Positions 34,595 to 45,695 of a stretch of 64,000 nt of DNA are shown here, in pieces; positions within the stretch are counted from its first letter, which is position 1; every line of letters begins with the position of its first letter. The notes below the pieces were generated by a model that was not told the origin of the DNA, did not search any database, and worked only from the letters and a program-made list of their open reading frames with translations. Made by a program: the position numbers and the translations under genes. The DNA lies in the NCBI RefSeq assembly GCF_027596085.1, contig NC_072465.1, forward strand, positions 12,142,857 to 12,206,856, read 5' to 3'. This DNA is from Anoplopoma fimbria (taxonomy: Eukaryota; Chordata; Actinopteri; Perciformes; Anoplopomatidae).

Positions 34595-36544
34595 CCCTGT
34601 ATTATTCATGATCTGTTCACACATTGTATTGTGACGGACGCATGGTGTGTGTGTGTGTTTGTCTTTCATTGCTTGTGTGGACCAGGTCTTGGCAAAATAC
34701 CTTTGTTGTGTGGACATTTTTACTTGTGAGGACAAAATGATAGGATGAGCTCCATCCGTTTTAATGAATGATCTGCATACATTTCAGACTATGTCCTCAT
34801 AGGCTCTGTAACCTTAGAAAAGTGAGAGTTTGTCAGTACTCCTGAGCTCCCCCTATTGAACACACTCTGGTACTGCATGCTTAATTTGATTTAACCGGTG
34901 AAAAAGCAATCCCATTTTCTGGTTGGCTAAGGCTAGAAAAATGTCTTATTATCGGTTTAAGTCATTGAGAACATGAGTGTGGGGCTGCCCAGGAACAAAA
35001 CCACAACTTGAGAAAGGCAGCACATTAAAAAGCAAATAGAGCTTATCTTCAGAAATAACAATTTCATTAAACTACAAATTAAACTATATTGTATAGTTAT
35101 TAGAATGACAGACAGTGAACAAAGAAAATAAATGTTTTAGCAACCAAACAAACATTAAATTATGAATAAATAATAATAACAATAATCCATAAATTGAAAA
35201 TACGCTGAACTACAACAACAAATATCCTGCTTTTATGTTAACGTATGACTAACGGCGGCAATTTTGGGATGAACATTTTAATTGGGCCCCACAATATTCA
35301 TATAAGAAAGTTTGATCATGCAATCCATACATACTATAGATATATCACATTGAACCATACTCTCACAACTATGTGCGAATGAGAGATGGGAAATGGGACA
35401 CTTTGATTGCTATGACGAATGTATCACCAACAGCAGTGATGACAAAATGCCATCCGAATAATGCCATCTAACATCCCACAATGAAGATCTGTCAACATAT
35501 CTTACCATTCCAACATATAGAACCACCAAAGAAAAGACAATGTTAAAGATCTCTCAACATCAAATAGCACTCATGACCAGCAACATTATTCTGCCAAGAA
35601 CATACCTGTTTTCTTCAGTTCTTCAGTTGTATTGTTCAATAGCACGTCTGTACGCACGGTCAAGCTGTGAGGCAACGTTCATTGTTCCCAGTAAGCCTAA
35701 CCTGATGGCATCATCCACATGCGATGTAAAACTCTTGTTTTTTACCAGCCTTCTGAAGATGTTTCAAGTCTTTAAACCCACCTGCTCTCCATCCCATCCG
35801 AAAAGAAGACATGGAAAGCAGAACAGGTCTTTTTATATATACTTGCGGTTAACTAAGTTTTACTTTTAAACTTCTCATGGTTGAATATTCTTTTCTATAG
35901 TTTCCTTCTTGAGATATGATTAAGTCATCTGGATGATTGCTCCAGGGGCTAAATCGTACTGTAGTTGAATAATCCACAAGAGTCATAACTACTGTTGTAA
36001 CGTTAACGTAAGTACAATATCAGTCCTAGCTAGCAAGATGTGTACAGCCTTGCACCATTTCAATCAACAGATGGGATGCTTCATGATCTGAAAGTTCAGG
36101 TTCAACACATGCATACATGCGCATATGGTTTGTCAGTCCAGAGCTACAAGTGCAGTAGGGCCAGGTCTGCCGTGCTTCACCAAGCGGAAACAGGCAAGCA
36201 GTTTCAGGCACAAAGATACATTAACACACATTGGAAAGCAATATCTTTCTAGAGGCGAGACTTATTTCAGAATATGATGAAAAATTGCTCAAATGTATGA
36301 ATTAGACAAAGTTGAGTTAGCTTTTGTTGTATCTGAAATAGAGAAAAGCCTATAACTTCTTCTGTACAGCAGTGCCCCCTCGGGGGGACCGTGGGTAATT
36401 GATATTAAAAGATAAATTACTGTTTTTTAGCCAAATCTGGTATAAATTGTGACTGCTTAGGGTTTTCAGGGGGGCTGTGCTTCTGATGATTATCTCTCAG
36501 AATCAGAAAAAAAAGTGTTTATATCCAATAAACTTAAGATTCCT
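34028..36544. other. Intergenic upstream of c3orf14
   Basis: Should include the c3orf14 promoter just above 34027, where no TATA box is obvious. Otherwise AT-rich sequence with one GT microsatellite. Confidence 0.45.
34556..34593 (+). repeat. (GT)n microsatellite
   Basis: About 19 GT units upstream of c3orf14. Confidence 0.93.
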
Positions 36545-36645
36545 CTGATGACAGTGTACAGATTGTAAAGCCCTCTGAGGCAAATTTGTAATTTGTGATT
36601 CTGGGCTATACAAAATAAACTGAATTGAATTGAATTGATGATGGA
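36545..36645 (+). mobile_element. Rex1/L2-type LINE 3' tail fragment
   Basis: The block TTGTAAAGCCCTCTGAGGC...CAAAATAAACTGAATTGAATTG matches the 3' end of the LINE at 45.6 kb. This is a 5'-truncated insertion of about 100 bp. Confidence 0.8.
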
Positions 36646-36764
36646 AACAAGAAAAAATGTGACAAACTCCAAGAAAGTGACGATTTACCTATGAAAGAAT
36701 GTATTGATGCAGGCAATTACTGGGTTGAATTGAATGATAATTGCTAAGGTGGCCTTTGAAGTAA

Positions 36765-37275
36765 AGAATGACCCACACATATGTGAATTTTGTCATAAAC
36801 TGCCTGAGAAACACGGGAGCAATCAATCAAAAGATGTTTATGTCTGTTAAAAGATGAATGAGATGGGTAACTTTGTACTTGCTGTCAAGTCACTTCATCC
36901 CAAAGTGAAGATGCTACAAGATCTTTTTGGTGCAACCTGAGTTTCGTTTAGCTGTTGAAGCAGAAAAAAACATCAGGTTACAGCAAGACACACCATCTCT
37001 TGCTTTGTAATTAAGACAATCACTGAAGACATGATTGGACAACATGCAAAGGCTGAAGATAAAGTTGCTGCAGTCAGAGTATTGCGCTTCTTGGGTTCTA
37101 GTAGCTTCACAGTGGGACCTATATCTGACACCCTTAGAAAGAACAAACTTGGTAGAGGACAGGTGGAACAGAAGAGGCATGATCCCACTCACAGAAGATG
37201 TGGAGAAGCTTGATACAGTTTTGAAGTCCACAGAGGAGGATGCAAAAAAGAAACTTGGAAGGATCTAACCCTAAA
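36765..37275 (+). pseudogene. Degenerate repeat-encoded ORF remnant
   Basis: Pieces in shifting frames: HICEFCHKLPEKH near 36780, GNFVLAVKSL, FRLAVEAEKNIRLQQDTPSLAL, then DRWNRRGMIPLTEDVEKLDT near 37165-37215. These resemble a repeated, uncharacterised fish protein family with a CxxC motif and a conserved PLTEDV-type block. Probably transposon-derived; the family name is not certain. Several stops and frameshifts. Confidence 0.4.
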
Positions 37276-38918
37276 GCATACAAGACTCTAAGTGAATATA
37301 AGTGACACACTTCATCACACTTCATCTTGCTCAGATTAGTAAACTGCTCATGTCATTGGAACTTCTCTTGATGAGATGGATTTAGGCTTAGAAAGTAAGT
37401 ATTAAATAGATTCTCTGATTAGTGACAGTAATGCACAGGTCTTCAATGAGACGTATTTTGAACGAGCTCAAGACTCAGAGGGTATGAGTCTACTTATTCA
37501 TTTTTTTTTCATTTTTATTCAAAAAACGATATTTTATTCATTAATCTGCTTATTACTTTTTCTTAACCCTCAGTACCATGCTTTCTCGGGGTGGTTTGCT
37601 CCTGTCATGTTTGTACTCTCTGTGACCTTGTTTTTCGGTGCAATATATATATCCTGCACCTCTATGGATACAGCACAATCATGGCTAGAAGTAGAGAGAA
37701 CTCAAACATGTCTTTGTTGCAGTATAACAAAGTTAGGGGCCTATCACACCGAGACACATTGCAACAAGCAGGAACTTCAAAAACGCCCCTTGGCTAAGCA
37801 AGTTAGGCACAACCGCTGATGAGCTGGAAGAGCAGGGGTGCATGCACAACCAGGCGATCAAAAATGGATAAGTGCAGACATCAACCTCTTGCTTTTGCAA
37901 AATTAACATATAAAAAAATATAATGCACAAATACATTTCTGATGCACATATAAACAATAAATGTAAAATAAATCTACCCATGTATTTAAAAGGATTTTAA
38001 AATGTCATTAAAACTATATCTGGATGTTGTTACATTTATATTCAAACTGTTGAACCTACATTTACAGACATGTAAATTGTCATGTTTGAACCTCACTGCA
38101 TTGGTGTACAGGTTTTTTGAGACTCCCCTGATATTGTTTGATTCAAAAGCACATTTCTTCAACAGGGAATTATCTGTAGCGGATCAGATGTCTCCTCCAT
38201 TTCAAACCAATAACATGGGCATGCCCCGACGAGGGTATACTTTATCATTGTGTCATTCAGAGGGTGAGAACCTGGGAACAGGGAGGAATCCCCTCGAAAT
38301 GACTCATTCAGCTGGCTTCGGTAAAATGATCCAAATATCTGACTTGTGCACTTCAAACAATCGATTGTTGTGTTGAAACAATCAAATCAGGACTGATAAG
38401 ACTGTAAGGTTCCCCAAAACAATCCAAACAAAGATATACAGCAACTGGTTACATCCATGATGTTGAAAGAAAGACCATCATCTGGCAAACAAACATATAG
38501 CTACGCTAACATTAGCTAAACTTTGCTAACGCTGGAGAGACAGCAAGTGAGATTACTGACAGTTGCAAGCGAGTGGTTCAACTGTCAAATTACTAATAAA
38601 TCAAACTCACACAGACTTATCATGTCTCCTCTAAAAAAAGAATTAGCTGAACAAACTGAATTAACATTTCACTGTCACTATTTTTACCCAGCATTAGCAA
38701 ACTTTGGCCAGAGCTATATGTTTATTTGTCAGCTATTTTAGGCATAATTTCAGTCAGAGATGAGGTTAGCAGCATGATAGCACTTGTGGCAAATTCTTTT
38801 GTGGTATTACATTTTCAAGTTTACAGTTCTTTATTTGGCCGTTGCCATGTTGTTTATTTCGCAACCAATGAATGTAGGTTACCATATTTGGATTGTGGAG
38901 GACTGACGTAGAGACCCT
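37276..38918. other. Intergenic, nothing recognised
   Basis: AT-rich; short open frames lack similarity. Confidence 0.5.
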
Positions 38919-39896
38919 GGCCGTTTCTCAATATGTGAACTTCTCTGTACTTGTGTCCTCGTGAACTTGTGAAACGTCATCAAGCACGGCCCAAGTACTG
39001 TTCCAATACACAAGTTCGCATCAAGCCAAGTACGGTCCAGATACCCGGAAGTGTCCTCGCTCCGCCCATTATACCGAGGATGCATCGGAGTAGACTTGTG
39101 TGGACTTTGGACAGCCAAGTATCCCAGAATGCATTTCACCAGCAAACAAGAGCCGACAGCGGCGGAGACGGCTCACAACTGTCAGTTACAACTGTCTAAA
39201 TACTGCTGCTGTTGTGTAACGGAATTTAGTTTTAACATTTTTTTAAGCGAGAATGTAGTTGTTAAGACTTAAAATATGCGGTCAATTTATCAAGATAGAG
39301 CCTGTTTGAAAAAAGTGAGAGGACCAGAGAGGAGACCGGGCGGTGGTGCTCATGCAGCCCGCTGACAGCAGCCTGATCTCGGCTAGGCTCCTCCAGATGT
39401 GCCGCTGGCTCCGGTGTCTCTGTGGTTGTGGTTGCAGATGTAACACAAAACATATACATATTAATATTTTCTAAATGAAAACGAAAAAAGGCAGGGTTGT
39501 GTTTTATATCATATTTCGTTTTATTGTCAATATATTTATTTGTATTCTTATTTTTTATTTTATTCTATTTTTATTTTATTGTATAATATGTGTATTTATT
39601 ATCTGTTTCTGTGTAGTTGAGCTGCTGCAACACCCGAATTTCCCCATGGGGATCAATAAAGGAATATAATAATAATAATAATGTATATGACTGAAGATAA
39701 CCGGAGTAGGCGGGACCGACGAGCTGAGTTGGTGACGTCGTGACGTTGGTGACGTCATCAAGTTCGCTGCTGTTCCAATTGCAAAATGACCGTACTGCGT
39801 CCTCCCGTCCCCGGAGTTTGTAAATCGAACTATCCAAGTATGAACTTGCAAGTTTGCAAGTCCATACTTGACCGTACTTGGTATTGAGAAACGGCC
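38919..39896. mobile_element. Non-autonomous DNA transposon with inverted ends (about 980 bp)
   Basis: Perfect 15-bp inverted termini GGCCGTTTCTCAATA (38919-38933) and its complement at 39882-39896, extended by imperfect inverted repeats rich in CAAGTACGG-type blocks. No transposase. The middle (about 39470-39690) holds a separate repeat ending in a TTCCCCATGGGGATCAATAA block and an (ATA)n tail, so it may be a nested insertion. Possibly Harbinger-type; the target duplication is unclear. Confidence 0.75.
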
Positions 39897-39944
39897 CCTG
39901 TATATGGCTCTGGTAGGAATCTGTCAATCACAATAAGCCTGTCC

Positions 39945-40170
39945 TAAAGCATACTCTGCTTTATGGTCTATTTGACTCGAAAATGGATCATAATTTACTA
40001 AATGAACATCATGCTGCATTTAAGAAGATTTGAGACTAGAGATTGAGACCATAAACTCATGTTTACAATGTAAACTAATAAATCAAGTGTAGAAGGGTAA
40101 TTTTCTCATAAACATCTATACAACCAGAGGAGTTGCCGCTTGCTGGTCAGTAGAACGAATGCAGGTTTAG
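39945..40170 (-). repeat. Dispersed repeat, copy 3 (inverted)
   Basis: Reverse complement of the family at 25.2 and 29.5 kb: starts with the complement of the AAAGCAGGATATGCT end and finishes with CAACCAGAGGAGT near 40120-40140. More diverged than copies 1 and 2. Confidence 0.75.
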
Positions 40171-42119
40171 GACACTTCCACATTGGAATGTTGCCACCTG
40201 GTTGCTGCTCTGTCCTTGGTTTGTTTGTCATCACCCCACTCGATGCAATGCAGTCTTAGTACCTTAAAGCACAAACTGGGAAACCAGTTGCAATATTTAT
40301 CCACCAGGAGAAGCAGTAATAATGGAAGCGAAAACAATTTCCCGCCATGCAGTAGTTTGACATTTCACTAAGTTTCCCATTTGGGATAAAAAAAGAAGCC
40401 CCTCAGCACCCACCAACCTTCTGTTGTCTCCACACTTAATTTTTTGGGGAACTGTGACTAAAATAAATTTTTTCCATTTGATGCAATGGTGTAGCCTTAA
40501 CCAGTATTTAGTTTGGTTCTTTCATTCAATTTTAAAATGATGTACAGCAGCATAACTTCAGTGTAGAGCTGGAACAAGATGATATACAAAATATAAGAGA
40601 TACTGTCAGATTGAGTAATGGCTAATATTCTACTTTAGGCTGAGTGGCTGTTACTTTTGGTAGACAGTTTGTGAGAGCTGGACCTGGGAAACGACAACCT
40701 GAAGGATTCAGAAGTGGATCTGCTCTCGCTTGAGTGCAGAGAATTGAAACTCTCAGGTCAGATTGACTGTGATAGATTGTCAACACAACAACACAAATGT
40801 GTGAACGGTGTAAAGGTAGCAGCCATATTCTAATCACCCAGACAGGTTAGATGACTGCTATCAGCTTCTGTGAAAAGTCGACTGACATTGAGTGGAAATT
40901 TTGCATTGATATAGCAGTGATTTATAGAAAAAGTGGTAGGAAGGGAGCGGTGGGGTAAACACTTATGTGTGGGAGGAAATTATAAGCCCCAAGGGCTAGA
41001 TTGCTCTGTGAATGGTTATTCTGGCTGTCACAATAACGGCAATACAGCCAGTCGCCCCCACTCATCCATAGTGGGTGTCAATAGTGGTAAATCTGGGCTG
41101 TCCTGCTGACATTCTGTCATTCTGTTCAGTCTCCTCTGCCCACTGATCCAACTCTACACCTTCCACTGCACATTCCCTGAACCCCGTCACCCCTTTGGTG
41201 TGGCAACTGGTTGTTATGTGTCACAGTGTCAGCTGGAGACGGGTGACTACTGTGTGTAGAAACACACTGACCATGGGTCCATATATTTGGTCAACACACA
41301 TCTCTCCCTCGTTTCCTCTCGGTTTCGTTATCTGTTCTCTCACTCGTAGCTCTGCTGGTATCTGAATTTTCTGTCGTACTGGAGAGCATTTATGCTTTTG
41401 TTCATTATCGGTTATTTGTGAAGTTCACAATAGTTGTGGAGAACAAAATAAGCATTAATTACAAAAGGTAAATCCTCCTCAAAGCCTTAAACCGTGACTT
41501 CAAACGTCTGCTCCATTTGGGCTGGTAACCCCGCTGGACACGCCGCTCGCTAATTGCTCCAATAACAGCTGCCTCCTTTGCATGTTGGAAGTAGTAGAAT
41601 TATAAAATGCAGAATTTAACTGCGCAACACTTGCTGGTAAAGACAACAAGGTCAACAACGCCTGTAATCTGATATCCATGTTGAATTAACCTGGTAGTCG
41701 ATGGGTAATCAAGGCTGTTGTTGTTGTTCTCCTCTTCCGGAAAAGGGTCACGTGGTAAGGGCTTGACGAGTCAGGGAAGACACGTCGCAACTCCTAAGAC
41801 CCAATCAAATAGCGAACGCGGGTGCCTACAACATCGTTTCCAAACTCAACCATTTTCCGGAATCCACACTATGATGAAACCCGGCGTTTTTTAAATTGAT
41901 CCGTCCTCGGGAGCATTTTCAAACTGCCCCGTTTTCGGTGTCCTAAAACTCTGGTATAGTATGGACGCTCAGTACAAATGAACCAAAAGATATATGTTTT
42001 AAAATGAAAACAAAGTAGTGTAGACAGGGCCTTAAGCACACTTCTTTGCGCTTCCATCAGAGCAGTTACACATCCAAAACCCTATAGAGATTGTGTTTGC
42101 CCCACGGCCACTACAGTTA
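40171..42119. other. Intergenic; possible repeat at 41700-42040
   Basis: The block at 41700-42040, ending TAGTGTAGACAGGGCCTTAA, resembles ends of fish hAT-type repeats but no partner terminus was defined. The rest is unrecognised. Confidence 0.35.
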
Positions 42120-42125
42120 TTTAAA

Positions 42126-42648
42126 GTGGCCCTATTATGCTTTCCACTTTTTCCCTCTTCTTTAGTGTGTTATATATATTTTTGTACATGTAAAAGGTCC
42201 GTAGAGTGTAAAATCTGAAGTCCACGCCTAAAAGGACTTACCTTCCCCCTCAGAAACACTGCTCCTGAGCTGCGTGAAACGGCTCCATTGAATTCTCTCC
42301 TTCACATCCGAGGTCATAATGTTTCGGAAGTGACGTAAAACTCCTTCCGGCTAGTTTGGCCCACCCTCAAACAACAAAAGAGAGAGACGGAGCTGAAGCA
42401 CCGGAGGAAGAGTTTTTTGAAATGTGAAACGTTGACCAATCACAACAGAGCGGGCTAGCTGACCAATCAGGGCAGACTTTGCTTTCTGGAGGGAGGAGGG
42501 AGCGTTTCAGAGAAAGGGTGAGAAGAGGTGCTGCAGGACAGCCAGGATGAGAAAAACAAGGCGGATTATGAGCATTAATGCATATAAACATGTTGTAACT
42601 GTAACTTGAGATAAAAATATGCACCTGGAAAATAGCATAATAGGGCTG
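42126..42648. mobile_element. Non-autonomous DNA transposon (523 bp) with TTTAAA flanks
   Basis: Inverted termini share GCCCTATTATGCT (42129-42141 against 42634-42646). Direct TTTAAA repeats lie exactly outside (42120-42125 and 42649-42654). There is no coding capacity. The flanks contain TTAA, so a piggyBac-type duplication is possible; a hAT origin is the alternative. Confidence 0.7.
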
Positions 42649-42719
42649 TTTAAATCAGAAGAGGAGTTATACAAAATAACCTAATAAAAGTTAATGCAAC
42701 CAACGCAACAGTGCAACAA

Positions 42720-45695
42720 ACCAGGAAAATAAATGTGGACTCTTAAATATCAGATCTCTGTCATCTAAGGCTGTACTAGTACATTATTTAATATCAGATA
42801 ATTATGTTTATTTATTTAGTCTAAATGATACCTAGCTGTTTCATGAAGAATATGTTAGCCTAAATGAATCAACTCCTCCAAGTCATATTAATACTCAAGG
42901 CACAGGCCGAGGAGGTGGAGTAGCAGCCATCTTTGACTCAAGTCTATTAATAAAACCCTAACTCATTTGAAAGCCTTTTGTTTAGTCTTTCAAACCCGAC
43001 CTGGAAAGCATTACAGTCAATTATGTTTGTAATAGTGCACAAGGTCCGTATTCGATTTCTTATTGGAGTTTTCAGAGTTCTTATCAAGTTTAGTCCTCAA
43101 AACAGATAAAGTAATTATTGTTGGTGATTTTAATATTCATGTGGATGTCGATAATGATAAAATTTGTACTGCGTTTATTTCATTAATAGATTCGATTGGC
43201 TTCTGTCGGTGTGTACAGAAACTGACTCACTGTTTTAACCACACCCTCGACCTTGTTCTGGTATATGACATTGAAATAGATAATGTAATTGTCTTTCCAC
43301 AGAACCCTCTTTTATCAGGCCATTACCTAATAACTTTTGAATTTTTACTACCGGAGTGTACGCCATTAGGCAAAAATGTCTATCTAGTGCTGTAGCTTTT
43401 TAAAGAAGCGATTCCATCAGTGTTTAATTCATTACCATTGCTCAATAGAACAGAGGACTCCTACGCTAGATCCGTCCCAGATTGACCATCTTGTCGATGG
43501 CGCTACAGGCTCACTGCAAATTACACTAGACTCCATTGCCCCTCTAAAAAACAAGATAATAAAGCAAAGGAAGTTTGCTCCATGGTATAACCCTCAAACC
43601 TGCGAATTAAAGCAAACATTGCGAAAACTTGAAAGGATATGGCGTTCCACCAATTTGGAAGAATCGCTGTTAGTCTGGCGAGACAGTCTTAGAATATATA
43701 AGAAGGCCCTCCGTAATGCCAGAGCAGCCTATTATTCAGCATTAATAGAGAAAAATAAGAACGACTCCAGGGTTCTTTTCAGCACTGTAGCCAGGCTGAC
43801 AGAGAGTCACAGCTCTGTTGAGCCGTGTATTCCTATACACCTCAGTAGTAGTGACTTCATGAACTTCATTAATGATAAGATTCTAACTATTAGAGAAGAA
43901 ATGTATAATCTCCTGCCCTCAACCAGTACCGATCTATCCTCAAATACAGTAACCTTAGAAACAGCTGTAGAACCTGATATATATTTAGATGGCTTTTCTC
44001 CCATCGACCTTCAACAATTGACTTTAAATATTTCTAACTCTAAACCTTCCACCTGTCTCTGAGACCCGATTCCAACTAGGCTGCTTAAGGAAGTTTTACC
44101 TTTAGTTTGCAATTCTTTATTAGAAATTATCAATCTATCTTTACTAAAGGGCCATGTACCACAGGCCTTCAAAGTAGCTGTAATTAAACCTCTTCTTAAG
44201 AAACCCACTCTTGATCCAGAGGTGTTGGCTAACTATAGACCTTTATCTAACCTTCCCTTCCTCTCTAAGATCCTCGAGAAAGCAGTGGCAAATCAGCTGT
44301 GTGACTTTCTACGTGACAATAGTTTATTTGAGGATTTTCAGTCAGGATTTAGAGTGCATCATAGCACAGAGACAGCACTGGTGAAAATTACGAATGACCT
44401 TCTAATTGCATCAGACAAATGACTTGTCTCTGTACTTGTATTGTTAGACCTTAGTGCTGCGTTCGACACCATTGACCATCAGCTCTTATTACAGAGACTG
44501 GAGCATCTAATTGGCATTAAAGGAACCGCACTTAGCTGGTTTAAGTTGTGTTTATCAGACTGATCTCAGTTTATATATGTAAACGATGAAACCTCGATGA
44601 AAACCAAAGACAGTCACGGAGTTCCACAAGGGTCTGTTCTTGGACCAATTTTATTCAGCTTATATATGCTTACTTTAGGGAATATTATCAGAAAAAACTC
44701 AATAAACTTTCACTGTTATGCAGATGATACCCAATTATATCTATCGATTAAGCCAGACGAAACCAACCAGTTCTCTTAACTTCAAACATGTCTTAAGGAC
44801 ATAAAAATGTGGATGACCTGCAACTTCTTGATGTTAAACTCCAACAAAACTGAAGTTATTCTACTAGGCCCAGACTACCTAGGATACACTGAGCTCCTCT
44901 CTCATCTTTTCTCCCTCCATCGTTATGTATTCATGTCCTATTTATGCACATTACTGACTTTGCTTCTTCCCCGGAGTCCTTGTGCTTTCTTGCCTCGCAG
45001 GTTTCCATGAATCGTGGTTATATCTGGACCGTGGTCGTGCCTCCTGCTGTGGCCCTGCTGACACCAACTGCTGCTGCCATTATTATTATTATTTACATTA
45101 CTATTACTATTCCCTGTACCATTACGCTTATGGCTTTGCTTCTACCCTGGAGTCTTTGTGCTTTCTCGCCTTGAAGGTTTCCATAAATCGTGGCTGTACC
45201 TGGACTGTGGTCGTGCCTCCTTCTGTGGCCCTGCTGACACCCACTGCTACTGCCATTATTATTATTAGTCACATTACTATTACTATTCCCTATATCATTA
45301 TTATAATTCTACTATATTCATTGCTGCGGTTATTATAAGTAGTTTTAATTTTTTCCTTTGTTACTCTGTTTACTACTCTTATTATATGAATCATCATATA
45401 TATATCATGTCATATACATTGAATGTTTTGGAACTCTGTTATGTTGTTCATTCTCTACACGACATCTATTGCATTTCTGTCCATCCTGGGAGAAGGATCC
45501 ATCCTCTGTCGCTCTCCCATAGGTTTCTTCCTTTTTTCTCCCTGTTAAGGTTTTTTTTAGGGGAGTTTTTCCTGTGCCGATGTGAGGGTTCCTGGACAGA
45601 GGATGTTGCATGTGTACAAATCGTAAAGCCCTCTGAGGCAAATTTGTAATTTGTGATTTTGGGCTGTACAAAATAAATTGAATTGAATGACTTCT
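42720..45695 (+). mobile_element. Rex1/L2-type non-LTR retrotransposon (LINE), inactive
   Basis: A degraded ORF2: apurinic endonuclease part (IIVGDFNIHVD near 43120; LDLVLVYD), then reverse transcriptase with [52 protein letters not shown] and the catalytic YADD at 44717-44728. Several in-frame stops separate the blocks (for example near 44060, 44420, 44562 and 44778). The 3' end has the fish tail AAATAAATTGAATTGAATG, preceded by a conserved 3'UTR block (GTAAAGCCCTCTGAGGC). The 5' end is approximate and probably truncated. Confidence 0.85.
44958..45310 (+). repeat. Tandem duplication (about 175 bp x 2) in the LINE 3'UTR
   Basis: 44958-45132 and 45133-45310 are two diverged copies of the same unit, both starting CTTTGCTTCT and containing TGGTCGTGCCTCCT, GTGGCCCTGCTGACACC and an ATT-rich end. 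Confidence 0.85.
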
